Below are positions 13,054-25,515 of a stretch of DNA of 64,000 nucleotides, one piece after another. Below the pieces are notes generated by a model, which was not told the DNA's origin, did not search any database, and saw only the letters and a list, made by a program, of their open reading frames with translations. Source of the DNA: Hysterangium stoloniferum (taxonomy: Eukaryota; Basidiomycota; Agaricomycetes; Hysterangiales; Hysterangiaceae); contig WHVD01000037.1 in NCBI GenBank assembly GCA_015178975.1, positions 124,001 through 188,000 on the forward strand. The letters run 5' to 3'. Position 1 is the first letter of the stretch, and every line of letters starts with the position of its first letter. A program made the position numbers and the translations under genes.

Positions 13054-14330
13054 TGTAATGTATTCAGGGGATTCTCTTAGATAGCTCAATATATGCTATA
13101 GTGCCACAGAGCTTCAACAATAAAATAAGCAAAGGTCCAGTAATTTAAATACTGATAGATTAATAAGCTGCGCTATGAAGCTTAAACAACTCAAATCAAT
13201 GCTTATTTTGATTATTGAAAGGTTCAATAGAACTGTGTATGACTCTTTTAGCAAATAAAAGAACTATTCCTTGAGAATAGGGGCTGGAAGCTGAATATAT
13301 GCGCAGTAACTTGGCAGAGACTTGATATAAGAGCTTCGGATTCTTGTATGCTTATTTGTAACTATTAATAGTTATTTAACAAGGTGTTAAATAATTTATT
13401 AATAGAGAAAATAATTTGTATTGGATTATCTGAGTGCTTGTACTTGATTAATTCAATAAACTTAGGGCTGGGCCTTGAGTAATCTATTATTGGCAGGGAT
13501 TTCAGTAAGGATACTTAGATACTTATTAGGTTTATTATCTAATTAATAAGCCTAAAGGGTAGCTGTGAGGCTGAGGAACTTAGATGATTAGCTAAGTCCA
13601 AGAGTTGCTGACAAAGATTCAAGATGCTGCAAGTGTAGGTGCTTGCAGTGAGTGTATCAGACTAAGGCTATTATTGTCCTTAGGATGATTAGATAAGCTT
13701 CTGAGCTGTGCTGTGCAATGTGTGTGTGATAGATGATTTTATTGGAAAGTTGGCCCTCCTTATATACATTTTGATAACTCAATGATTAGCTAATTATTTA
13801 GTTTATGAGGTCATTAGTTAGATCATAATGACCTCATATTCTACTCATTATTTACCCTTTATTTATCATGTGATTCCCTTCTCTGAGACAAGGGTTGTAA
13901 CCTCTTGCTTGAACATGAAGGTTCAAGGCTGCAGTCCTGGGGACAGAAGCAAACGATGAGTCGGCGGGACCAATTAATGACTTGGGTAGTCACATCCGTG
14001 ACCTGTGTGACATCCCGACACTGGACGCTTATCTAATAAGTCACATGACTTCAAAAATGCACAAACAAGCTGCAGCAAGGTACTGAAAGGCAATAACTAA
14101 GTAAATAAAATATAAATAATTAGTTAAAAATTATAATAAATAAATTAAGTAATAATAGCATAATATGAGTCCATATATGCTATTATTTATGCAAAGTCAA
14201 AAGGAATACGGCCTATTTTTCACAATAAACATAGTAAAAAATACAATAAATTCGAAAGAATATTAAATAATCCACAGAAAATTAAGAGAATATTATGAGA
14301 TGATGCTGATACATCACAGCTCAGTACCAA
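13054..14330 (-). mobile_element. AT-rich insertion nested in element A, with a reversed LTR-like segment
   Basis: About 1.2-1.3 kb of non-coding AT-rich DNA interrupts the protease-integrase stretch of element A. Read on the minus strand from 14020, it begins TGTCGGGATGTCACA and contains TATATAAGGAGGGCC about 250-300 bases further on. It therefore looks like an LTR of another family, with about 270 bases of neighbouring sequence. No clean target duplication was found, so the edges are approximate. Confidence 0.45.
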
Positions 14331-17300
14331 GCCATTTAACTCTATAATTGCCCACAGCTCCTTACTCCCACACAAAAACCTTTGCTCATTGATGCTACAA
14401 TCTGCACAAGTGGAACATGCTCTCATCACGCAAAATCTACCCACTCTCGAGACTTGGCACTGCCGCCTTGGGCATGCTAACTACAAATCCATCACTGACA
14501 TGCTCAACAATGGCCTGATCAAAGGTGCACAACCAGCCTCAACTACTGCCCCCCCCAAATGCGACTCATGTATCATTGGAAAGCAGACGAAGTCTCCTGT
14601 TCCAAAAATATGTGAGAGGGGTTAGGGCATAGGGGGACCAGGAGGCTTGAAAAAGTCTGGATAGATCTGTCTGGACCACATGCTGTCACATCACGAATTG
14701 GAAATAATTATATTATGAATATAGTTGATGATTTTACAAGCTATATATGGACCATCCCTTTGAAACACAAAAGCAACGCCTTCCCTAACCTTCAAACATG
14801 GGAACGGGCTCAGGAAGTCAAGACAGGTCTCAAGGTTGGGGTATGCTGCGCTGATAATGGAGAACTCAAGAGTCATGAAATGTCAAACTGGTTAGCATTA
14901 AGGGGAACAGAACAGCAGTTTACTGCACCCTATACATCAGTGCACATCGGGCGCATTGAGCGAATGCATCGGACACTTATGGGAAAAGCAAGATCAATGC
15001 GTATCTACGCTGGTCTACCTGCTTACTTATGGGATGAATTATACCTCACTGCAGCCCATCTTCACGTGAAAACTACCACTACTACCCTTCAAAACAAGAC
15101 CCCATGGGAACTTTGGTATGGATGTCCCCCTGACTACTCTTACATGAAAGAGATTGGATGTCGTGCTTTCGTCCTCATTCAAAACAAAACAAACCCAAAA
15201 ATATTTGAACGCTCTATTGAATGCATACTAGTTGGGTATGATGTGAAATCAAAATCATATCGATGCTATGATACAGTAACCCACCAAATCTATAGTTCTT
15301 ATCACATTCGTTTCCTAGAAAGTCATGATGGCCACCCTAAATCACCTTCATCTAGGACTGACGCTCCCCTTACCATGTCTCCATTGCCACTATCTTCTGG
15401 GTCTACTGCCGTCAGCTCCTCCATTGATGCCTACGATGAACCCCCGCCACTTCCTATCATTTCAGAAGTGCCAGATGCATTACCTCCCCCCAATGAGCAA
15501 CCTCTTTGTCGCTCCACTCGTACAATGGCTGGTATTCCTCTGGGGTCCAATAGACTCCAGCAATCCATTCAGGTATCGAAGGATAGTGCTGAATGCCTGC
15601 ACCTTGAAAAATTAGCGCATTCGCAAGCTATCATTAACTTGCCTGAACTATCCTCATCTCCTGACCTGGAGCAAATACAAGATGCTCTTTTGTCCCTAAA
15701 CTCAGGATACAACTCCCTTAGCTTCAATCTTGCTTAGCAGCCATCTCTGATGGCATTGGGATCGATCCACTCACTTGCAATGATGAGCCCAAAACTTGGG
15801 AGGAGGTGTTATGCTCAGGGGATGCAGAGCGGTGGTGGGCTGGTTTCCAAGATGAACTTGATTCCCTCAAAGCAATGGGAGTCTATAAATTAGTTCCTAG
15901 ATCCTAAGTCCCTCAAGGGTGCAAAATCAGAAAGGGCCACCCCATTTTCTGCATAAAAAGGGATGAACATGGCAATGCTGTCCGCTGGAAAGTCAGGCTT
16001 GTCTTTAAGGGTTTTGAGCAAATATATGGAAAGGATTATCATCAAACTACCTCACCTACTGCACGCATGGAGTCCTGGCGCATACTCCTCCACATCGCTG
16101 CCACTCTTGGATGGGATGCCCAACAAATTGACATTAAGACCGCTTTTCTTTACGGTCTACTCCCAGATGACGAGATTCAGTTTATGGAACAACCCGAAGG
16201 TTTTGCTGAGCCTGGGAAACATGATTATGTCTGGATGATCTTACATGGTCTATATGGCATGAAGCAGAGTGGACGTATCTGGAATCAAACTATGAATGAG
16301 CAAATGCTCACCTGGGGCTTTACCCGGCTTCCATGTGAACCTTGTCTCTATTATCGCCAAATGCCGACTGGCATTATTATTGTAGCCATCCATGTTGACG
16401 ACTTATTGTCCATCGCCAGCAATGCTGCTGAGAATGAATCTTTCAAGACTCAGATGCATGCTGTTTGGACTATCTCTGAGTTGGGTTCTGTCCGTTTTGT
16501 TGTTGGTATAGCTGTTGAATTGGACCGACACAACCATCTCGCCCTTCTTTCCCAATCAGCTCTGATTGACAAAATCATCTGCCAATTTGGTCAGACCCAT
16601 GCTTCTATCGTCTCCACCCCGATGGACCACAACCTCAAGCTTTGTTGGACTGATCACACATCTCTCTCCCAACCTAGCCTGGACACCATCCTTAACTACC
16701 CTACCGGTCCCTTGTTGGCTGCTTACTCTATCTTGCTATTTCCACATGCCCAGACATTTCATATGCCGTTCAACAACTGTCTCAATACCTTGACAGCTAC
16801 TCGACTCCCCACTGGACTGCTGCCATTTGAGTTGTTCGATACTTAAAAGGCACTCGTGATCTCCAACTATGCCTCAGGGGTCCAACACCCTTTCTTTGAT
16901 TGGGTATACTGACTCTGATTGGGCCAATTGTTTGGATACCCATCACAGCATCAGTCGCTATGCCTTCACCCTTGGCTCTGGTATTATTTCTTGGACTTTG
17001 AAAAAGCAAAAAACCATTGCTGCATCATCATGTGAAGCTGAATATGTAGCCGCCTTTGAGTCTGTCAAGGAAGGCACCTGGCTCTGTAGCCTTTTCCACA
17101 GTATTTCCATGCTTCCCCCTTCCCAAACCACCATATTCTGTGACAATAATGCTGCCACTGCCCTCTCCAAGGATCCCCTCCTTCACTCCTGGGTCAAACA
17201 TATTGACATTAAGTTCCATTTCCTCCGGGAACGTGTCCAGGCTGGGGATTTTCATCTTTGCTACATCCATACGAAGGATAATTTAGCTGATATCTTCACG

Positions 17301-17399
17301 AAGGCCTTAGAACCATCTCAATTTATCAAACTACGCGATTTTCTGGGTCTCAAATAGTTGGACTTCCATGTGAGGAGGAGTTTCAATGGTGAGGAGGAG

Positions 17400-17657
17400 T
17401 GTTGGGATAACACTGTAAAAATCACATGTAAGGCACATACACGGTCATCGTTCCCTGTGTGGTATTTAAACTGCATAGTTACAACATTTACACCTCAGTC
17501 CATTATACACTAATATGAGACTGAGGTGAGTGTTGCTCTGCATAATATCTCTTTTACCTTTATATTGATTGTATGTATCAGATACATATAGGTATATACA
17601 ATAAGTCCGTTATACACTAATACAAGACTGAGATACATATAGAGTTACCTTTTAACA
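17400..17657 (+). repeat. 3' LTR of Copia element A
   Basis: Same sequence family as 11259-11523. It is preceded by a purine-rich GTGAGGAGGAG tract (polypurine tract) and followed by target duplication CCACC. Confidence 0.93.
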
Positions 17658-17717
17658 CCACCACGAGCATGGGGGTACCCGAGAGGCAGGCAGTGGTCAC
17701 GGAACAAGAGAGCCTCG

Positions 17718-17725
17718 TCACGTGA
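17718..17725. promoter_or_regulatory. TCACGTGA palindrome, displaced promoter element?
   Basis: An 8-base E-box palindrome lies beside a run of 21 T (17732-17752). Before element A inserted, it would have been about 190 bases upstream of the Ser-rich gene start. It now lies about 80 bases upstream of the NTPase gene start instead. Binding by a bHLH or bZIP factor is inference. Confidence 0.35.
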
Positions 17726-17807
17726 CCTCCCTTTTTTTTTTTTTTTTTTTTTGTTATATTCATATCCCACTTCAAGCAACACTGTCATTTCCACCACCAC
17801 TGCTATC

Positions 17808-20503
17808 ATGTCTAATCAATCGCAGCTCCCTCCTGATACCCAGCGGTCTTCATCCTCACAGTCTGCTAACCAATCATCAATCAAGAAACTTCATCATGTG
17901 ACCACCAGATGCACATCTCCTGAAGATGAGCAGAGGCAAGATCGTGAGATGTTGGAGAATACTAACATCGCCGTAATCAGCTTGGCCGTCCAGTTGGGCC
18001 TGCAAAAGTTCGACATCGAATTGGCTATCCCCCTATTGGGAAAAATTGCCGAAACAGCTAATCCACCTCTCCTGCCCGACCTTAAAAATGCTGACCATGT
18101 TCACAAGTGTATCGTCGAGAACGATGAGCTCTTTGACTTATTGGGCGAATGTTTACAAAAAGAATCATTTTCAGAGATTCGGAGCCTTGGTAAGTTGCTA
18201 GTGTATTTCTCTTGCACTAATATTAGAGATTTTCAACCTGTGAGTAAACCACATCCGGGTCGCCTCAAGTGGTTATATATCAATGGCAGGTATCGACTCA
18301 AATCACATGGAGTTCTTCGGATGGACAAGGTAATTTATTTTTTGCATAACAGCTGTGTATTCTGAAACAATTTTTTGCTGAACCGGCTTCAGAAACTTCT
18401 ATTGGTCAACAGTTTGTGGAAGTGAAATATGTCTCAGATCCTCTGCAAGCTTTCGAGCTTTACACCCAGGATTGCTTCGAGCGGTTTTTAACTGCTCACC
18501 AAGATAACAAGGCGTATTATGGGCTGTATCTGTTGATTGTTCAGAGCTCAGGTATGGGAAAATCACGTCTGATTTCAGAGGTACTCTTTATACTATTGAA
18601 CAAGGTTATAACGTGCTTTTATGTGATGTCTAGCTCGGAAAAAACGATGTATTTGTGGTACATATGACTTTGCGGGATATCACTGATAAAGGATTTCCAC
18701 CTTGGGATGACATTCCTGCTAATTTGCTATCTGCTGAGAATGCGAAGGACTCAATGCAGTATGAGAGTCGTTGCAGCGCATTTTTCACCTCAGTTTTCAA
18801 AACACTGGAGAGTACAATCCACGATATTTGTACAACAAAATGTGATGATTACGGTCGAATCACCTTCTCACAGTGCATAGGGGCATGGCAGAAGGAGTTT
18901 GGTTCATTTGCACTGAGGCGAAGGGAATTCTTTGCAAAGGTACAGAATACGTTCGATCATGTACGTTCAAGTCAACAAAGTTCGGTCACTGGTTCTGAAA
19001 CCCAAAATATGTAGATACACAATACATTAGAGATGACGAATCTTTCCTTGTCAGATAATTGCGAAAGCGTAGGGCCTGGTTCAGGTCAGGAGCCGGCCAA
19101 GGATGCTGGATTGGCGTTTTCAGGAAAAGAAGTGATGACGGGTGCTTACAAGTCACTTGTTAATGTCATCAAGGGTTTGCTACCTAACACTACTCCCAGT
19201 GCAACGGACCCTGAGATGAAAGTTGTGTTGGGTTTTGATGAGGCTGCTATTCTTCGAGACAAGAAAGGGAGTTAGAATAAGAAATATATCCCAGTGGACA
19301 TAATTTGTCATGCCATCAGTATATATTCTAATGCGGATAGATACCCAATTTGGGTGGTTTTTGCTTCAACTAATTCGTGAATAGCCGACTTTGTGGCTCC
19401 AAGCAAAATTCCTACATCAGAATGCTTCCTATTTGGTTTGAAATATATAGATGAACTAAGAGTTATATGCTGATGTTGGTAGATCCATCTTTGGGGGGTC
19501 TCGGTTGGAGGTGAGCTCTTATTTAGGCCATTTACTGAATTGGGTTTCGATCAATTAGCACCAAAGTTCAGTCTAGACTCTGACAGCTGGCCTGTGTTGA
19601 ACGATGTTAATCACATAAGTGGGTTTGGACGTCCTTTGTGAGTGGGACAACACCACCATGGGATTTATCTCATGTCTATATGCAGATGGTCTACGATGAA
19701 CCGATTTCGGAGCTTGTAGCTGTAGCTAAGCGGAAGCTGATGCTCGCACACAATTTTGATAAGACAGAGGTGGCATGTTCACTTGCACTGGTTTCGCAAC
19801 GATTTGCCTTGGATGTAGTGTTTGGGCACCCTGAGATGGTCGAGTATGTGGAGACGTCGGTGGCCAGTCATATGCACTTCTGTATCTCCGTGACAGAGGA
19901 CCGATGTTGGAAAGAAATGTGCTATCCTTCAGAGCCGCTTCTTTCACATGCAGCGGCGGATGTGATGTGGGAATCTGACCTTGTTCTTCCAAAGGTATTA
20001 TTCCACCTCAATAACAAAATTGGGAGTGGGATGATAGATGTAGGTAAAAATGGCAAACTCGTATGCAGACTACTGTTGCTATTCGCCAAAGACCATTATC
20101 TCAGTCGATCTTGCACTGGGATGCGTTTCACGGATATGCCAAAAGTGGAAGACGGACATTTGCGTTACTGCTCAGCTATACCTGTTAACGAGTGGCTAAC
20201 AAGGCTGTTTGGGAAAAGAGTGTGGCTGACAGACATGGAGCAAAATCTCAGGGCATGACAAACCTTCAATGATTACGAGGTAAACTTTTCACATGTACGA
20301 AAGTACAAACCCTTGGCGAATTCATCTGCGCTGCTCATCATAAAATAATATTACTCAGTGCTCAACAATCCTTGCAGGCAGTCAACTCATCTAACAGAGC
20401 CATCAAATGGTGCAATGGGCTTCTGCATACTTATCCAATGTGCTGTACAATGTGCCCATCTACAACCTCTTATCGATCAGCTTATAATTATTCGCAAGAA
20501 GGT
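17808..20503 (+). pseudogene. Decayed P-loop NTPase gene of a family expanded in Agaricomycetes
   Basis: The gene opens MSNQSQLPPDTQRSSS after a T-rich leader. It holds a Walker A motif SSGMGKSR and a Walker B-like GFDEAAIL. Family-typical text follows: FRPFTELGFDQLAPKF, a GFGRPL motif, and near the end AVQCAHLQPLIDQL. I recall this layout from large agaricomycete families with distant likeness to Crinkler-type NTPases. That link is uncertain. The copy looks broken, and retroelement B is inserted into its 3' part, so it is treated as a fossil. A likely displaced downstream piece lies at 28764-28900. Confidence 0.6.
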
Positions 20504-21954
20504 GATAACGACTTCGTCAAGATATCCACGGTCATTTCTTTTGTGTGTTGATAGATAAGTTGGATTGTTCCGTTCTCGATTAAGTGTTGAATAAAGTGAT
20601 ATTTAACCTCAATGTGTTTCATTCTTCTTAAGGCACATTGATTTTGAGCAAACGTGATCGTCCCTTGATTATCTTCAAAAATCACTGTCAGCTCTTCATA
20701 CACTATGTCCAATTCTTCCAAGAAATGCCTTGTCCACATGACTTCGCGTGCTGCTTCAGACAGTGCAATGTATTCAGCTTCCATTGAAGATAAGGCTACA
20801 GTCGACTGCTTCCTGGAAGACCAAGATATGGCTCCTGATCCTAGGAATATGGCGTATCCTCTGGTCAACTTTCTATCTTCTGTATCTCCAGCAAAATCTG
20901 CATCTGAGTATGTGTGTAAACAGAGTGCTCCTCCTCCCAAATGGAGCTCACAGTCCTGAGTGGTGAATAAGTATTGTAAAACTCATTTCGCTAAGTTCCA
21001 ATGCTCCTTTGCTGGATTTGACGAATATTGCGACAGTTTGTTTACAGAATGTGCAATATCGGGACATGATACTATGGCAGCGAACATCAGACTTCCTATG
21101 ATTTCGTGATACGGGAGTTTCGCCATTTCCTCACGTTCTTCTTCTGTTTCTGGATGTGTAATGGAGTGGAAGTCGACTCCTAGTGTGATAGGGGACCAAA
21201 CTGGTCTTGAATTCTGTATGTTGAATTTCTTTGCAATGTTTTCGATATATTCCTTTTGCAATATGAATACTGACTTCGAATCAGTGTTTCAACAAATACT
21301 CATTCCCAAAATCCAGTGCGCATCTCCCTCGCTCAAAATTCCAAATCGTTCGCTAACTGCCTTTTCGAGATCTAGAAGACGCTTTTCATCACCCACGGCT
21401 GTCGCGTCATCCACCCAAAAAGCGACCATGGCCCAACTTCCATCATCCCATGTTTTGAAGAATGCAGTGCTGTCAAAGTTGGAACAGAACCAGGTGAGTT
21501 CCTTAACCATAAAATCGTATAGCGTCTTTCTCCACTCATTGCCTCCTTGTTTCGTGCCATACAGAGCCTTCAATAACGGTAATGGTAGGTGCTCCTTTCC
21601 AGGTTCTTCAAACCCAAACCTTCTCCTTCATTGTCCCATGTAAGTATGCCGATTTAACATCAAATTGACGAATGGCTGAATTTGTTATTCCTCCCAGTGC
21701 CAGTAAAATTCGAAATGTTTCCCATTTCATAACAGGTGTGTACATCTTATTGAAATGTAGACTGGGAATCTGACTGAACCCCTTGACAACAATCCGAACT
21801 TTTCATTTTACCAGTTCACCATTCTTGTACATTCCACAACATACGGTTCCCATTTTCAAAACTCACATTCCGGGCGGCAGTTCTTCGGGTGGTCCGAACA
21901 CATCGTGATCCAACATATTCTGCCATTCTGCTTGTCGTGCCTTCTCCCAGGTGG

Positions 21955-22409
21955 TGTCACGAATCAAATTTTACTCAATAAAGTTGAATAAACAATTGAA
22001 GAATATTCAACAATATTGAATAAAGATGCCTCATTTGACGAAGTATTAATTCGTCCTGTTGATAAAGCGTGAGGCAAAGATAGGACACAGAGGCTCACGA
22101 ATAATTAAGTCGAAGAAAGGCTCAGAAAAAGTTTGACAATTATATAATACAGTAATAATATAATATAGTACAGGTTTTCTGACTGACTTCCTTCGTTCCT
22201 ATCATTGCCCTTATATACTATATATCATTTACCTATGATGATAATATGATATCAAAGTGAAATCATCAATGACATCAACCTGAGACAAGTTGAAGATATT
22301 CAATATTGTCAAAGATATTGTCAAAGAATAGTCGAGTTGGAAGTCGAAGAAATGTCAAAGAAATATTAAATTGAATATTATCAGAATTTGAGCTTGTATG
22401 TTCGTGACA
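21955..22409 (-). mobile_element. Solo LTR (Gypsy-like family S), nested in element B
   Basis: A 455-base LTR runs from TGTCACGAAT to TTCGTGACA, flanked by target duplication GGTGG (21950-21954 and 22410-22414). On the minus strand it carries TATATAAGGGCAATG. It matches copies at 62056-62355 and 62552-63041. Solo LTRs arise by recombination between the two LTRs of one copy. Confidence 0.92.
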
Positions 22410-24868
22410 GGTGGCTCCTTCTTCTCCTGGCATGTTAAGTGCCTCTTGGATCGTCAGATTATTTCCTATGGTGGAATACATGATGAGTCTGTCATTGTGT
22501 CCAGATTCATCCTTATCTGCTAATATTGTACTTCCAGCTATTTCTCTTGTATGTCCGGATCATGACATTCCACGTGGGATATCAGGTATGTTCAAAACTA
22601 GCTGTGACTGGTCTGATGATTTGCTGATTTCTTTTCCTTTTTCATCAGTGGGTCTTGGACGCAGAGGAATTCGTATTGTGAGCCTAGGCTGCAGCTCATT
22701 TGGCATCACCTTTAGTTGAGGTTTGTTATTTTCCCTTGTATCTGCAACATTCCTAAATTGCCCTTCATCTCCATACAGGACCGGTGATGGCAATGTCATT
22801 ACATTTTCATGGAATATCGCATCTCGTACCTTTTCGATACGTCTAGACCCAGGACACCATATTAAGTAACTGGTGGAGTATGGTTCATATCCAACCATAT
22901 AGCCCATCTTAGAATGTGGGTCCAATTTTTGTCAATTTTGCCTAGGGATCGTGACGCTAACTGGACTGCCAAAAATACGCAAATGGGATAGATCCGGCTT
23001 CTCTCCGGTAACTGGTTCGATTGGTGTGTGTCCATCATTTGATCGAGTCGGACTTCGGTTTTTCAGATATGCCATCGTCTTGATAGCTATTGACCAAAGG
23101 AATTTGGGCAATTTCGATGAATACAACATTGATTGACCCCCCTCTGAAGTCGTGCATATGCCCCTTTCCACGATTCCGTTTTGCTGAGGTGTATAGGGAA
23201 CTGATGTGAACAATGATATTCCCTTGGACGATAAATATCTCTTAATTTCCAAATTGATGAATTCAGTCCTGTTGTCTGCCATTATGCCTTGGACTTTTGC
23301 ATTAAACTGTGTCTTGAGTTTCTGTATGTATTCTCGTATCTTTTGAATGGCCTCTGATTTGATTGCTAATGTGTCAATCCATACAGCACGTGAGTAATCG
23401 TCAATGATTATTATGAAGTATTGTTTCTTATCGAAGCTTATTGTCTCCATCGGTCCGGCCAAATCCATGTGAAGGACTTCACCGAGTCGTGTCGCTCAAG
23501 TTTGGCCAGTCTTAAATGGGGTTCAATGCTGTTTCCCTTCGATGCAAGCAATGCAATCTGCCTCGAATTCATCATAATCATCAATTTCTATTCCAGATGC
23601 GAAACACTGTGCCAGATTTTGGATAGCGGCTGTGTGTAAATGGCCCAATCACTGATCCCATAACATCAAGTTGCTTGGTGATTTTGTGGAATATGCTACA
23701 GGTATGTTGTCCAAATTTTCTTGTAATTCGTCTTCTGATAAATTCGTATATCCGCATATTGATGATGAGGCTGAAATTGTCCTGAATTGGAATGGGTACA
23801 CATTCCCTCTCTCGACAGCTTCACCTAAGGTTCGTCCATTTGTGTTGATAATTTTTGAACCATTTATATCCAAATTGACTTGATATCCATCTTTGAAGAG
23901 CTGTGCAGGATTAAGTAATCGTACCTTGACTTCAGGTGTCCATTCGACATTTGGAATTTCACCTATGAATTCTGGCCCAAAACTCCACACATTCAATTTC
24001 AACATTCCAACACCTTTGGCATAAATGTAACCACCATTCGCTGTCTGAATCTTCTTTGGAACATTATATGCCATAAAATTGTGTAAGTCCTTGATATTTG
24101 GCACAATGTCCTGATGATGTGGAATCCAGGAAATATTTATCTTGGGTCGCACCTTTACCCATGAAAAATACGGAATCCACTGCTGTAAACATTCCTCGGC
24201 TTGAGACTGAGGTTGGTGAGTTATCAGGTGTGTTTCCCTGCCCTTTATCCTGCTTTGATTGTCCTCCCAATTGCTGAAAGTTCTTCTTTTTCCTTTTTGG
24301 ACAGTTTCATGCCCAATGGGATAAGTCTCCGCACTCATAGCATCCTTGCAAACTTCTATTATTTGGCCTGCCACATCCCAGGTTCCCACGTCCATGCTGG
24401 AATCGTCCGCAGGACCTGATTGGATCACCTTGAGTGCAAAATGCAGAACTGTCTGCAAACCCAGGGTGTATTTCTTTTCGTATTTCGATTTGTCGAAGCT
24501 TGTTGATGATTTCTTCAACAGTATCCTTATCGTAGTCGATCGTTGTCGACATGATATCGAAATCTTCTGGAAGTGTGCTCATAAAAAGGCTAAGGTAATC
24601 AGGGTCCGCAATGGTGTGTCCTGCTTCTAACAATTTGATTCGAATAGAGTCCATTTGGGCCTTGTATTCAATTATTCCAGTTCCATCGTACCTCATATGT
24701 ATGAGTTCGGCAAGTAACGTTGCCCGGCTGTTTGCAAGATGTGTTCCGTAAGTGTTTTTTTAGCTTATTCCAAGCGTCAATGGGATTATCATTGGTCATA
24801 ATAGCTATCCTTGGTTCGTCTTCTCATGCAACATTATTTCGCTATACACCCTCTTCTTTCAAAGCACC

Positions 24869-25267
24869 TGTTAGAATAGCAAGCACACAATAGTCCCTTT
24901 ATGGTAAGGTCATGACATACCAGCCCATAAGACAAAAAAAGCCTTCCTTTGTTGTACTCCTTTATTGATCCTTTTGTTACATGCAAATATTTCTCCAGAA
25001 CATTCTAGTACACATTCCATGCTATTGTTCTCATTTTTTCTTTGTTCTGAGTTAGCTTAAATACAAGCCATCCCAGTCAACTTCACCTCAGCTATTTGGC
25101 ATACAGCGTGCAAATACTGAGGTGAGATACTTACTACTATGCATTCCTAACTCTTTTACTTATTACCATTACCTTAGTATTGTTCTTTCACTTAGGTAAT
25201 CAATAACATAGCTATTTGGCATACAGCGTGCAAATACTGAGTATTGTTCTTTCACTTAGTTCTCACA
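24869..25267 (+). mobile_element. Solo LTR, second family, nested in element B
   Basis: A 399-base LTR runs from TGTTAGAATAGC to TTCTCACA, with target duplication GCACC (24864-24868 and 25268-25272). Inside, a stretch of about 32 bases containing GCTATTTGGCATACAGCG occurs twice, near 25098 and 25209. Orientation was not determined; + is nominal. Confidence 0.88.
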
Positions 25268-25515
25268 GCACCCAGGCTTCTTCGATTTCTAATTCATCTT
25301 TCATCGGGACATCCAATTTAGTGCGTGAGGGATCTGCCAATTCACCAGTTACGACTTTCCACTGGTTCAAGGATTCAAGTACAGTCTTCATACTTGCACT
25401 CCATGTAAAGTAGTTGTCCTTTTGTAGCTTCGGAAAGACTTGATATGCACTTCCAGTACTCGATTTGTAGTCCTTGATCTTCTCCAAGGTAGACATGATA
25501 ATAATCCTGAGCGGT

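Larger units (their letters stand above)
11259..17657 (+). mobile_element. Copia-type LTR retrotransposon fossil (element A), 6.4 kb, broken
   Basis: Paired LTRs lie at 11259-11523 and 17400-17657, flanked by a 5-base target duplication CCACC (11254-11258 and 17658-17662). Internal parts in Copia order are gag with a zinc-knuckle-like CSNCKRRHH (about 11.6-12.4 kb), protease WLDSGA (about 12.8 kb), integrase with the HHCC region and catalytic core (14.4-15.7 kb), reverse transcriptase with HVDDLL (15.9-16.8 kb) and RNase H (16.87-17.36 kb). A purine-rich tract precedes the 3' LTR. The pol region carries a nested insertion. Several breaks make the coding region non-functional. The LTRs are about 96-97% alike, so the insertion is fairly old but not ancient. 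Confidence 0.93.
20504..25515 (-). mobile_element. Copia-type LTR retrotransposon fossil (element B), broken
   Basis: On the minus strand, from high to low coordinates, the order is gag start (MSTLEKIKDYKSSTGSAY, about 25.5 kb), zinc knuckle CYECGDLSHWA (about 24.3 kb), protease and integrase (24.2-22.9 kb), reverse transcriptase (21.6-21.0 kb) and RNase H ending near 20504 with DILTKSLSP. Two solo LTRs of other families have inserted into it. No 3' LTR is seen where it meets the NTPase gene. Its own 5' LTR appears to be the LTR now at 29.5-29.75 kb, moved by an inversion. It has many breaks. Confidence 0.85.
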
